Below are positions 13,409-27,700 of a stretch of DNA of 64,000 nt, in pieces. The number at the start of each line of letters is the position of its first letter. The stretch's first letter is position 1. The notes under the pieces were generated by a model. It was not told the DNA's origin. It did no database searches and saw only the letters and a program-made list of their open reading frames with translations. The DNA lies in assembly GCF_910591885.1 (NCBI RefSeq), contig NC_063271.1, positions 18,925,334 to 18,989,333 of the forward strand. The letters are read 5' to 3'. Source of the stretch: Bombus terrestris (Eukaryota; Arthropoda; Insecta; Hymenoptera; Apidae). Both the position numbers and the translations under genes were made by a program.

Positions 13409-16400
13409 TCAGTTCAACGCGTGACTGTTTCTACGTCTTAGGAACACTCTACTGTTAACTGGATAAACTCTGGTTAACAGTATTAATGAGCTGCCAAGAG
13501 CTAATTCAACAGGAGCTTGTCGACCACCAGGCAATCTAATGAAAACAGTAGCTACAGCAGCTACTCCATCGTCAGTAGGCTCAACTGCTACCGGTCTAAC
13601 ATCACTGTGAAAGCTAACTAATTTATTACGTCTGCTTTTCCGTTGAGGCGAGCTTGCATTACAATCGTTACCATCTCGGTCATAAATGATAGTAGCCGAT
13701 GCGAATGGTCTTTTAGCCATATGCAACATCTCGACAACATGCCTTCTCCGCGCTCTACGAACATCCGCCGCCTGTTTCGCTTTCCACGCGACTACGCAAC
13801 CAGCTAAAAATAAGAAAAAACAAGAGAAAAACACAGAAAAAAAGACGAACAAATCGATGTGAAGTTGATCCTGTCGAAAGAAGATCATCCCGTAAGCAGC
13901 ACGACCACTGATTTCCGGATGTACAGGATCAATCGCCCTCAATGCGATATGAAATTTCGTTTCGTGAAGTTCATGTTTGTCCTGTGGCAATGTTAAGACC
14001 AACCGATTCGTAAGGTTTCTAACAACCAAGAACGTGTTTCTATTCTCGATTGTTAAAAACGTAGCCAAGCCGTTTGCGTAGCGTTCCATTACAATGTACT
14101 GAGGACCGGTATTCCAAGTTGGTTCGGTAGTAGTGCCGTTCATAGCAAATGAAAACGTATTATGAGGATGGAATTCGACAATTTTCATTTGACTACGAGT
14201 TTGTTTATCTAACCATATATTATGTGGATCCTTACGCCATATAAATCTGCTATCCAATTCGACCTATAGGCAATTTCTGGTTAGAAGATATCTAATATTT
14301 AATGCCTCATAAATAGAAGAAGTATTTTAAACCCATACATCTTGATATCCAGTTGATGAATTTAATGTAACAACGAAAGAATCATCCCGAGGACTAAGAA
14401 ATAGGTCTAAAGCCCCTTGAGTTACATCCACCATGACTCTAATATCGACATTCATAAAACGTGGTTGTACCATATAAAATACCGTTTGGCCAGGATTCAA
14501 TGGTTTGGGTTTCATTTTACATTCATCTGTAATTAGTGAAAATAATCAATTTTTACATCTGAATACGCGAGGATCAATAAAAGGAAGTATATAATTCATC
14601 AATGGAAAAGTACAAACCATAAGATCCTCCTGATATAATAAGATGTTGCGATTTAAAGAAAATAGTATTTAATTAAAATATATAATATAATAATATAACA
14701 AATGCATAGCAGACAGATTTAGAAAATGTGATAGAATTTTTATATTAGAATATTTTTAAAATAAAATAATCATAAAATAATATGATGATAAAACTATGGC
14801 ATAAACCTGTTAAATAACCTACCTATTAATTTAGAATCAAAACACATCTTGTTGTCAACTGTTACAGTTTTATAACACTGATGACCCATAGTTGGTGTAC
14901 CAGCATAATTTTCTTTACATTTACTGCATTGCACCATCCAGCATGGTGAGCCACCAGTGTTTGTACCCTTCATGGGTCCACTGGTACAAGTTGGGTCACT
15001 TTCTGTATTATTACCACAATTACACTTTTCTCCTGTTACAGGATCACAAGTGAATCCGTGTCCATGACATTCACAACTAGAAAAATATATTTTTTACATA
15101 ATACGTAGAATTGTAAGTACATCTAGTGTAATAGAATACAAGTAACAAAGTTCATATAATAATACTAACGGTCGACATACGTCACGAAGATCTTCTGTTC
15201 CCCTGAAATAACCAGTCATACATTCCCCACATTTGTCACCTTTCGTATTATTTCCACAATTTACGCATTTTGCTTTAGCTACAGGGCCTTCAACTAATTG
15301 CTTTTTTAATAATTCTATAGACATCTTATCAATTGAATTTGGATCCTATAGAAAAATGATATTTTCGTTTCTAAAAACGTCGATATTTATTCTTATATTT
15401 ATATATAGTTGCAGTTTCAGTATGAAGAATAAATTACCGGTACAGTCATGCTTTCATTAATACATATTCGAGTATGCCCATTGCAATACTCAAGACATGG
15501 AACACATTGTCCATTGTCCGCTGGATTTCCAACAAACAAAGGCAAACATTTGTCACATTGTGGTCCCATAGTGTTATTATGGCACTCTAAGCAAACATCT
15601 AATCTATCTGGGCCGGCACAATTGCTGTGACCATTACACTGGCACTGAATTGAACAATTGGCACCTACATAACCAAAGTCACAACGACAAACATTTGGTT
15701 CTATACACGTTCCTCTAACGCAACCTTGCATACACATCGGAACACAAATTTTTCTAAAAGGAAAAAAAAAGTATAAATTATGTATATGCATAATAAAAAT
15801 GTTATAAATATAAGATATATAAACAAATAATTCAAAATTCATACTTGGACCTTACCTCCCAAATTCATTAAATGATGATGGGCTGAAATAAATATAAAAT
15901 AATTAATAAATTATCTATGCAATAAAATTAATGAAAAAAGAAACAAAAGTTACGTTTCAGTTTTATATCCGTCGCCACACATGCATTCGAACCCTTCCTC
16001 TAAATCGAAACATTTTTCACTTTTTGGAGAGCACGTATGGTGTCCGTTCGTACATTCATTTTCTGGTGGACATCTTACATAGTGCCAAGAAAATACTGGT
16101 TTTGATATTACATTCGGGATTAGCATTGTAACATTATCTAGGATTCCCAAAGACTCTAAATAACATAGAAGTGGTATGAATGCTGTAATTTTCAGACGAA
16201 TTACTAAACATTAAATACTACATATTATATTTGCTTACGTGGTTCAGTTTGAGGAAATTGTTGATCGTATAACATTCCACATGTTCCACCAGCTGGATGG
16301 TCTGCTGGTGCTTCAAGAGAGCCTTCTGTACATATTCCTTGTCCAGTTATATTAGCTGAATCCAGAGAACACCACCCGCAATGCGAGTGTTTCAAACATG

Positions 16401-19400
16401 TACTGCATTGTTTAAAAACTGAACATGGTTCAGGACAATGATCCATATCGGAACTACGTAATACTAGTCCACATACACCGCCAGCACAGTATAGAGGTTG
16501 ATATGACGGAGAAATGCACTACGATTTGTTAATTGATTGTAAGATTTCAGATAATTAGTTCCAGTTTCTCAAAATGATATATTTACTTCATTAAGCTGCG
16601 TCGACCATCTACATTCCCGCCAACCACCTTCGGCCCCCGTGCCTTTTAGACAACTTCTACAATCTTTATGATCAGCGCATCGTTTTTCACATTGCGTACT
16701 TCCCATTTTAATACTTGATCGTTCAAAAATGTCATCTGGTACACAATTCCAATCGTATACGGGTTCTCCCGTTACTGCAAGTCCTAATTCCGCTATAAAT
16801 GTTTTGAAAAATTATTAAGAATCATCTAAAAACTATTAAGTACTTTGCATTTTTTGATATTTTTTTAAGACTCACATGTTTTTAAAACCTGCCTTGTCCA
16901 CACGCAACCTTCAAGGCTATTACATTTTTCACAGTCACTTGCTGGACATTGTCGCTCTCCACATTGATTTACATCTGTTACCGATATTTGTCTAATATTG
17001 CATTTATTTAATTCGTCGCAATCTTTTTCGGACGGTATGCACTTTCCATTTGGACAGTTTGTACACCATTTGCATACTGGCTCGTCATTTTGATAATATG
17101 GCCATTCTGCTAAACATTCTGTGCAAGTTTTAAAATTTTGACATTTTCTACTGACCATCCATTCTGAATTACAGAAAATTCCATTTGATCGTTGAGCTTG
17201 TGTAACGTTAATATCACATCTAAAACAGATATTTTTGTCATATAGTTGAAATCACTTATAAATTTGTTCACCGAAATATAAAAATTTACCTGTCATCTTT
17301 ATTAATTGATACTTCATTAGAGAAACAAAATGAAGCATTTTTTCCACTAATTGTGATAACAGAACAAAAGGAACATCCAAAATATTTTCTGCAAGTGATT
17401 TTGTCTGTCCAAAGATTACACAGATCTTCTGGTATGCTTATAAGTGTGACATGGCTTTTAATTCCACCATCAAAACCACCAACTACATATACAGCGTTAG
17501 ATTCTGGATCAGCATGAGTCATTGCATGAGCATATGCTGGTGGTGGTGGACTTCCAATAACTTCCATGTCTTTTGTTATTAAACGAATCCATAAATTACA
17601 TGAATATTTATAAGCAATTAATGAATCAGAAGTATTATGTGGATTTTGACGACCACCAAATATTACCATATATTCATCAGTAGTGACAGCAGAATGAAGA
17701 AATCTAGCTTGTGGCTGTAATAAAATGTTATTTTTATTAACAAGAAAAAACTAAATAATAATTGATGAAATATTTACTTACCAAACTACTTCCATCAGTA
17801 AGATCATCATCAAATGGTGGAAGTACAGACCACGTGCGAGTTTTATAATTCAATGCATATAATTTATTAGAAATAAATGTTCGATTTATCGCATAAGTGT
17901 ATCCACCAAAAATGTAAAAACTATCTGATTTGCTATGATATACAGTTGAATGACCATATACTCCTAATGGTCCATTTCCAATTGTATTTATTGTATCCCA
18001 AGCTTCGGTTTCTAAATTAAATTCCCATACTGTATCGAGGTAACCATACTTAGGACTAAATCCTCCAATTAATATTAGACTTTCTGATTCTCCATTTCTA
18101 CGCAAAGTTAGCGTATGTCCCGCCAAAAGTGGTGGTTCTCTCTTAAATTCATCCTGTATAATTTGCATCCACCTCTGATTTTGCAAACTAAATTTCCAAA
18201 AGTCGCTTAAAGTGTTATTCGATAATCCTTGAATATCTTCTTGTTTCATTGACAAACCACCATAGACATATATTTGTTGCCTACTATGGACTATTTCAGT
18301 TGCATGGAAATATCTACCTTGAGGCATTGTTGCCTCTGAAGTCGATTCTACTGTAATAGGCATCCATGTATTATTTTTAGTATCAAAAAGTCTAATATCA
18401 TTTAAAGGACCATGACTAAGAGAGTATCCCCCAAACATCCATAAACTACCCCTTCTATCAGCAACCAATGTATGGCCAAACCGCGGTAAAGTTTTTCTCA
18501 GATGGTCTAAATGATCGGCTAAGTATTCGGAGTTAAACAGCTCAGTAAAAATTAACTGATGTTCTTTAATCTTAACTGAACAATCACGTCCTCCATAACC
18601 AGATGTACAAACGCAACGCCCGTAACCTTTATCGCAAATTCCTTGTTTCTTGGATGAAGTGCAATTATTAGGGCATATTTCGATATCACAGCTGATTCCT
18701 ACAAAACCAGCTTTACATAAACAATTACCATTACGGCATTCTCGATTTCCAGGGCAGTCATTACATGTCATTATCAAGTAACTTGCATTGAAACCTTCTA
18801 CTTCGTCCAATTGTTTATAATGAACAGTAAGAAATCCAGACTTAGCTTCTACAGTAACAGGATAATCTGTACTTTCTGTACAGTAAACACCTAAAAGTTG
18901 ACTCTGGTGACTAGTCGATGATGAAACAAATTGAGGAAGTCCATCATATACATAAACACTATTTTCTTGGCAACTAACATTAATATCATCATGTATAGTA
19001 AATTGTATGACACTTTGAGTTCCTGAGAGCATGTTGTCTGATGAAAGATCTGTTTTTGGACTTACTATCCAAAGACACTCTCTTGTTGGAGAATCTCCAA
19101 GGTGACTTTCCCATAATGATAACTGTGAGTGTCTGCTGCCAAGACCTTGTTTGCCGTTTCCTTCTCCCCCAAGCATACCTCGAGACATACAACCATAGTA
19201 ACACATTCCGCCATCTCTTGGATCACCGTAATAGCCTTTTTTACAACGTTGACACATATCTCCTTGTGTATTATCACGGCAGAAGCATATACCAGTTTGC
19301 CGATCACAGATGCCTAAATCTTTGTCTCCATGCTCATTGCAATTACACTTTCTGCATCCAAGAGGTGTCGTAGCATTACCATAACTGCCTGCTTTACATT

Positions 19401-22400
19401 TTTCACAATATGTACCATTAGTCCAATCTTGACACTTATCACAAATACCTGGACCTTGTAAGCAAGTGGAATGATTATAACAACCACAATTTGTTCTACA
19501 ATCTGGCCCTGTCCAGCCAAGGTTACATTCACATTTATAGTCAGGTGCTTCACTACAGTAACCATTTACACATTTCTCATAACAAGTCTTGGTACAGTTT
19601 TCTTTGCCATCTCCATTGAAACCTCTTTTACACTGACAGCTAAAACTACCATGAGTATTTGTGCATACTGCATTGGGATGACAATCATGCAAACCCAAAT
19701 CACATTCGTCGACATCTGGACATTGAGCGTATGCCCAACCAGATTCATCCGTTTCTAAAGTGGTATTTTGATATTCATTGATGACTAAACTACAATTGAC
19801 GTGCGGCTGATTAAAATCTCCTTGTACACATGCTCCTATAATAGGGTTTTCTAAACTGTAACACCACCCACAACTTAATGAGTGTAAGCAGTTTGAGCAG
19901 TTTGTGTGTCGACTACAGCTTTTGCATTGATCATTGCCTGTTAAAGATGATCCAGACCTTGATGTTACTCCCATTAAACCAGCTTGATCCATCCATTCTC
20001 GACACAAACCAAATTGATATTCAGATGTATATACCGAAAAAGAAAAACATTCCTGCGTGGCCTCACACCAGACGCATCTTCCACGCTCATCTAAACATTG
20101 TGTACAATTTGAACGTTGTCTACAAGGAATTGGACATTGATCAAAACTAATAACTGCATTAGGCAGTCTACCTATCCTTGCACAACGAGCTTCCTCTGTC
20201 CACCATTCACACAAATTACTACCAACACAAGATTCACATGAAATATAATTAGAACAATTAGCACAAGCTGAAGGAGTGATAGTTAAATAATGCCACTCGC
20301 GAATAGGATTCCCATCTTCGTCCCACTCTACATCAACTACACAACTTTCCATTTCGTTAATTGAGCGTGAGAGACATTTATTGATGATATCACACCAGCC
20401 ACACGAAGAATCAGTTAAACAGTGAAGGCAATTTTTATATTGATGGCAAGAACCATTTTGAAATGGCTCAAGATATTCAAATGTAAATACTTTTGGATTC
20501 TCTGTTTTTTTGTTGTGAGTAATTTCCATTTTACTAGCATATGCATAACTTGTAGTAACCATTCTTTTCGATTCGAAATCTAATAAATATCTTCCTGGCA
20601 ACAACATCATTTGATGTCCATCTGGCCATTTTGTTGGAATACATTGCGATGTCTCGGCAGTTAAATTTGCAACTAATTCCTAAACAAATTTAATGAAAGA
20701 ATTTATATTCTATATTAACATACCATAAAGCAATTTAAATTGTTAAATTAAATAAAAAATAGATGTGCAATTTACCAATTCCTGAGGATCATCGCTTCTT
20801 GATACATGTAAAGTTGCACTATTATAACTGACACAAATTTTTAAATGCTCCACTGTGCTATCCCAAAAAGATTGCGGTGGTCTGAGAAAGCCAATTAATC
20901 TAGCAATCATTTCTCCTCCAAGTGCTGATTCTGTTTTTGCTCCTTGCATAGATGGAACATTAAAATCTACAGTAGTGGCATTAACTATCGTTACCGAGTC
21001 AGGCTGACTAAAGTTTACTGGGGGTTTATACTTTAAAAATGTCAATCCAGGCCTTTTATCCATTTCTCGACATTCTTCAACTTTCATAATTTCTGTGCCC
21101 TTCGGACCCCACCATCCAGGTATTTGTGACGGTGTATCGTCTCGAAGACCACAAACACCATAATTATCATCTTTATGATGACAACGTGCATTCTGTACAC
21201 ACCACGTACAAGTTCCGCGATTTAGCTTATTCGACACAGATTTTTTTCCACGTGCAGTTGTACCCCATCCTCCACCAGGTTGGCCATGTATTAAACAAGA
21301 ATGACAATCTCCAAGTGCAGGACAAACGCCTAGACAACGCGTCGTTTGAAGATTTGTTGTACAGTTACTACCAATAGTTCTGCCATAACATATCTAAAAT
21401 AAATCAAACATTTTTGATATTAAATATTCATTACATAAAAAATAGTAGTTACGTTTTCTACATTAGGAAGATACCTCGTCTGCTGAACACCAACCACATT
21501 CTGGATTAGCTGTGCATTCCATCAAACTTTTATGCCTTGAACAAATTTGTTCAGGTTCTATATTATCTTCATCTCCTGGTGCAAGCATTGGCGGTAATGT
21601 ATATGCAAGCAAATCTGCATTTACGTTTCCATGATAACCACCGACTAATAGCAATGTATTTCCATTCCGCACGTCTGCTGCATGTGCAAATACTCCCTGT
21701 TGTTTTGGATAACGAGAATCTAGGATATTATAATAAAAGTTTTAAGATGAAAATAATTAAGATTTTGCTTGATTTTTATTTTAACTATTAAAGTTTCCAT
21801 TTACCTTTGTCATTTAAACCTAGTACATCATGGCTTACCCAAGCATGACAGCCTAAGTGATAAAGATACATCTGATTATCATAACAAATTTCTTCTTTAT
21901 TATGTCTATGAGAATATCCGCCAAATACAACTAGATAATTCCCTGAAAAAATTTTTAATAGAATTTAATATGTACTGCTTTGTGATTTATTTAATAACAA
22001 TTACAATAAAGACATATAATTACCTATAATATTACAAGTGTGAAATGCCCGTTCTCTTGGAACATAAGTATCTCTCAAGTGTGCTCTCGGATAATGAATT
22101 TCAGACCAAACTTTTTTGTCAAGTTGAAATACAAACATTCTATCTGATAATTTACTGAATCGAGCTACACTGGCTACTACTCCTCCATAAACTAACAAAG
22201 AATTAGTAGCATGATGATACACAGTGGAATGTGCAACTACACGTACATCTAATTCTTTACCACCTCGGGGGTGTACTTCTTTCCATCTTTCCGTGGTTGC
22301 TGTGGGATCAGCTAGAATTGAAACAAATTTAATACAAAATATTTTTCTTTTCTTTTTTGTATAATAAAATAATAATAAAGATAATATAATAATAATAATA

Positions 22401-24595
22401 ATTATTATTATTATTATTATTATATTACATAATAATTATAAATAATAAATATGCTTTGTTCAATAAACTTACATAAATTTAATTCAATCTTGTACAAACT
22501 CGACGAAAATTCACCATCAACTGTACTACCACCAAAAAGATAAATATAATTATTTGCTAAAGTAAGAGTATGCCTTGTTAATTGCGGTGGATAAAATGGA
22601 GAATCTTTTGCTCGTAATGTCCAGGTGCGTGTGTTAACATTGTAATGCCACAGTTCATTAGATAAAGAACCATCTTGTACTTTCCCCCCATATATAACAA
22701 AACCACCTACCAATTATATAATTTGTAAATCATACTATAATTGTGTTAATTCTTCTTTTCATATTTTGAATAGGTGTACGACTGACCGTCATATCTACAA
22801 GCTGCGTGACCATATCGCGGGCTTGGTGTGGGTAATTTATCAATTGATGATTTAGTAGACTCATTTTTTGCCTTAGATTCTTGAGCATAAATGTTGTCTC
22901 TAATAGAATCTTCTGCACTTTGTTCTTCCCAATTTAATACATCACTTTTTATATGAAATTTTTGATAGGGATTTAGGTTCTCAAGATTTCTACGATGTCT
23001 AATGTAACAGTAAGTAAATAGAAAAATAGCATTAACTGCGAATTAACATTATATTAATATTCAGTAATTATATTGTGCATCTTATTTTTTACCTTGTAGT
23101 TTGCGCATATCGAGGTCTAGGACGTCTAGAATGTTTTCTCCTAAGGTCATCATTTCTTTCTATCCTAACTGTACTTTTACTTGTTTCACTATTTCTGCCT
23201 TCATGAATTTTTTCTTCACGATCTTTACGATCTGCACTTCTAAATTTTGACCAGTCACGTCCATTTTCTGTATTTCCAAGATTACGTGAACTAAAAGTAT
23301 TATTGTCTTTAATGCTAGAAAGTACTTTCCACATAAGGGACGATTTACGAAGACCATATAATTCTTTTTCATCTGCATCTGTTCGTTTTAATTCAGTAGC
23401 AAGAAGCATAGGATCCAAATATTCTGCAGATGAGATGCCTTCTGTTTTAAACATACATGGTAAATAATTTTATAATACAGCATATATTCAAATATTTGTA
23501 ATTATAATAAGTATATTTAGTATTTTCTGTTTACCTAGTTCATTACCATACTCGTCTTCCCATTGACTTGCGCTAAATCGATACACTTCTAAATTACTGA
23601 GTATATAATTCAAATCATAGCCACCAAACACATAAAGAGAATCAGTTTCTTTTATATAAACTGCAGTATGTGCTGCTCGTGGTCTTAATCCACCCTCTGA
23701 ATGAGAAAGCCAGTGCCATCTATTTATCATATTTAATAATTAGTAAATACTAACTAATAGTGTTATATTTAATGTAATAATATATTTAGTAACAAACTTG
23801 TTGCCCTCAGGATGAGTTCTGTGTAATGAACAAGATTGTCCTGAGTATCCATTTTGACAGTCACATCGTTTTAAACCACACTCTCCATTATAACTACAAT
23901 TATTTGGACAAAGAGCTCTGGAGCAATCTCTGCCACCCCAATCATTTTCACAAAAGCAAGTATTATCAATACATTTTCCATGATTTGTACAATTATTTGA
24001 ACAATTTGTAACTGAAAATTCTGCATGGAAGCCATCCAAAACATAATTTGTATCACTGTATAAGAGTATTAACATCTATAAAAGAGAAAAGAAAGTTACT
24101 ATATTTTTTAATAATTATAAAATACGAAAGACTTCAAATTTACATACATAACCAGATGATGATGTCACTTGTTGTGGTTCTGTTTTTCCACTGAAACTAC
24201 CTAGGAGTGGAGATCGAAAAGAATCTCCATCATAAACAAAAACATAATCATAACTACATTCTGTTCCCATGGTACGAAAACTTAAAGTGATAAACTGACG
24301 GCTATTATTTGCTGCAAAATATATACATCAAACCATTATAAGAAAAACAATAAAGAAATATTCTTACAAATATCATATTAAATTTTGTACCTTTTATAAG
24401 CCATTCACAATGCGAATCTTGAGTATAATTTGAGCCCAAAGGTCCATCACTAATGATCCCCCAAGAATCAGTAAAAACTTTCCTAGTTTTATCACATGGA
24501 ATTTGTTTTGGAGATGTCTGCGGAGCTAATTCGAAGCCCCGCAACAGGCAACTCCATATTGTAATCCATAGTGTGGTGGACAAGACCCACCCCAT
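13409..24595 (-). CDS. Megf8: Multiple EGF-like domains protein 8 (giant transmembrane protein)
   Basis: Twenty-three exons: 24391-24595, 24148-24311, 23798-24075, 23535-23719, 23093-23441, 22787-22998, 22473-22706, 22024-22311, 21805-21942, 21475-21719, 20776-21393, 17782-20679, 17290-17714, 16876-17219, 16587-16792, 16239-16518, 15954-16155, 15856-15882, 15438-15753, 15170-15345, 14823-15076, 14333-14526 and 13409-14263. They total 9,093 nt (3,030 residues); human MEGF8 is about 2,845. Order: signal peptide (1-25), CUB (about 33-145), two EGF-like modules, first kelch blade (216-275), a charged insert (278-450), kelch blades (450-735), PSI modules, Ca-binding EGF with DVDEC near 1294, laminin-type EGF, second CUB, second kelch set, PSI and laminin-EGF modules, one TM helix (about 2884-2906), short tail. 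The TM stretch LFVFFSVFFSCFFLFL is nearly identical to the vertebrate one. The tail carries MAKRPFA (about 2928-2934), the counterpart of the MASRPFA motif through which MEGF8 and attractin recruit MGRN1 ubiquitin ligases. In vertebrates MEGF8 dampens Hedgehog signalling and affects left-right patterning. Exon 12 alone is 2.9 kb. Confidence 0.97.
22381..22430. repeat. AAT/ATT microsatellite
   Basis: A run of AAT units passes directly into ATT units inside the Megf8 intron between exons 7 and 8. The result is a self-complementary, palindromic AT tract. Confidence 0.85.
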
Positions 24596-24705
24596 TACAA
24601 TATATTCGCCTCACTGCTGCTTGATAAAGTAAAACTCATCATCTACGTTCATTGGTCTGTTTTTTGAATAAGTCAGTTGTAAAAAGCTCATATAAAGGGT
24701 CATAT
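24596..24705 (-). other. Likely Megf8 5'-leader exon part with an upstream ORF
   Basis: Directly upstream of the Megf8 ATG there is a TTTCAG acceptor-like site ending at 24706, so the leader may be spliced here. The leader holds a 14-codon upstream ORF at 24611-24652 (ATG to TGA) ending 15 bases before the Megf8 start. Such short upstream frames commonly lower translation of the main frame. No transcript evidence is available. Confidence 0.35.
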
Positions 24706-27700
24706 CTGAAAGAATATGCTTTTTGTTATTTCAATTATTAATAGCATATAACATAGTTTTTATTTATTAAATATAATGTTCTTTTTTTATATAACAAGAA
24801 AATAATAATTATTATTATTATCGGACAGATAATTTTGCATGATTTATTATTAGAACAAAAACAATTGTATGCTCATGTAATTGTATATATATGTTTTTCC
24901 TTGAAACCATCACTATATCATATAAAAAATACAGAAAGGCAATAATATATATATGTATTTTAGTTTACTAATAAATTAAATATAAAATTAAGAATTGAAT
25001 GAAAAAAATTAAATTAAATTATTATCAATGGTATGCAATAAAACTTTTTTATCATAGTTGTTTATACAAACATTTATTAGCCAGTATTGTTAGTTCTGTA
25101 TTATAAAAACAGTCTTAAATCACATCACAGTGCTCAAGTATATCGTATCACAGTCACGTTGTACAATAATCATGCAAGCGTCAAACATATCGTGACTAGA
25201 ACTTTACACGCTTATTAAATAAAAAAAGTTAAAACAAATATTGATTCATAAATACTCTAGTCTAAAATTTGTAACAAGTAACAAGACAACAAAACACTAA
25301 TTTTTATCAATGGAAACAAAATCAAGAATAACATTCTTTAACTAAATAGATACGATAGAACTTCAGCTGCGATTGAATCAAAACATTATGTACATACACA
25401 CACATACACGTCAGAAAAATCTGCACCGTGCTATACTTTGAACAGTTGCATTCTCTGAACGCCAGTTATTTTGAAAATATGTATCCCGATTATCGTGACT
25501 CAGATATTGTTATGACAAACCGATAAGCAGTAAAATAAATGTGCAAATACAAACAGACAAGAATTATCGTGTAAACTCTGTTCAGCCTCGCCTGTTGACA
25601 CCTTAGCTGTCTCTGCATACGAGGTCAGGGTGGGGGCTCTTCAACCGCCATTAAATTCCCCTCGTTTCGAATGCGGTCTCAATATTCGAAAGTTTCCAGG
25701 GACACTTCGATTGAAAAAACGCCATACAAAATCGCTTTCCGTCATAGGTTCAATTTGGTTCAATTCATGCCCACGTGACGTTGATCAAGTCGCTTATATA
25801 TATTTTCGCAATAAAATTAAATCATTCTTTTATAGAATTTTTACACGTTTGCTCCTTATAATATCAAGATGTAACGTAGAGATGGATGATTTTTTTGTTG
25901 AATACTTAATTGTATTAAAAGTAGACGCGTGGTAATTTTTTTTGTAGATATGAAACATTGAAAAATAATAAACCGGATTCAAAACTGAATACACAAGTAA
26001 ATTGTTGTTATTAATAAATGTCTAACTCTTTTTTTAAATATTTTATGATTTATAATCTAAATATATTAATTATATTTGGTCTAAAATTATCATACTTTTT
26101 GCTTTATGAAAGAGGTATTTATGGTCGAGTTATGTTTCAAAACTATAAAAAAGTAAAAGAGACAATACTCATATATATATATATATGTATATATACATAC
26201 ATACATACATGCATATATGCGCACTTAATGACATTATTGATTTTTTATAATTCCATGCATAATTTTCGTAAATTTAGCAAAACATTAGGTAGGAATTGTT
26301 TTGTGAGGACAGAGAGAGGAGACGTTTTAGTGGAATTTTTGTAGTAATAAATTTAATTAAAGATTAGTTGTAAACTTTAATTTTCGAAAACTAGCGTTCT
26401 TCATGAGTATCTATTGTAAATATTCATAATTTATTCTTTTAAATTTTATTCCAGAAAGAAATAAATTGTTACAATAGTAATTGCATTCACATTTAAATAA
26501 TTTACATCACAAAAATAGTCTAGTTTAGAAGTTAACATGTTATCACATTATGGTCATATTGCTCACATTTATAATTTTAAATATGTTATTATATAATTAA
26601 TATATTATTTATAAACACGAGGCATTAGAATCGTACATCTCGCTGTTTCTTTCAAGTTGAATAAGTTAATTACAAATGTAAAAAACTATTTAAAGTACAG
26701 TTAATTAGACAATTTTCCTAAGTAATACCGATGAATAATTTAAGTGAATCTAAAATTTATATATAAAATATTCTAAAGAATAAACAAAGTACTTTGAAGA
26801 TTTAGTTACTATGTAATTTATCTATATTATAAATAAAATGTATGAAGTTTTAATCTTTATTTATCACATCAAAATGTATTTGAAGTCAAGTTAATTATCT
26901 CGACCTTCGATATAATTTTCAGCTAAATAAAAAGTAAATAACCCATAATGTGTTAACTGCGTATCATATTAGACATTTATTTTCAAATCAGGTACTTTGA
27001 GTAATTGAGTTAGGAGCTTCAAATGCAAATGCAAAAATATTATTTCTTATTAACTTTTTTAATGTTCGTATATGCGTGAATATTTTTGTATATTTATAAA
27101 ATCGATTAAATATTATAGTTATAATTCCTCGTTGTATATGCTCGAACTATCGTTTAATAGGGAAAGACAAAAACAGACACAAGATTAGAAATCTGAAATA
27201 TATATGATGTTTATCAGTATTATACACTTGAAGATTGTAATGCATTAATACCTACGTGTGTCAGAATTTGCAAAATTCTACAAATGTATTTTCATTATAA
27301 ACTTGTTCAATCCCGATTTATGTATATTTATTAACTGGTTTATTATAATGCATAGCCTCTATGACAATAGAAAAGATCAGTAACCAACCCCCTTGACGCA
27401 CTGTACACGTGCATTTACATACGTGATCCCATAACATATTTGTGGTATACTTCTCTAAACCATCAACAGATATTCTGTATATTGTTAGAATCATAACGAT
27501 TGATACAATCACTCTCTTTAGTTGTATAGCGTACTACCAATGCGGTATAACGGTATAAATTATCTTCTCTGTTCAAAAACTTTGAAAAGATATTCGCGTG
27601 CTACTTATTTTGTCACTGATAAGGTTATCGAATAATATTAAGATTGATCAGGCATAAAAGTCTGGACAAAAGAAATGTTATCTATAAAGCGAATGAATGA

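Noticed and set aside
19041..19758. Open frames on the plus strand and other minus frames within 18989-19758
   Set aside because: They are shadows of the cysteine-rich Megf8 exon 12, whose repetitive TGT/TGC codons leave other frames open.
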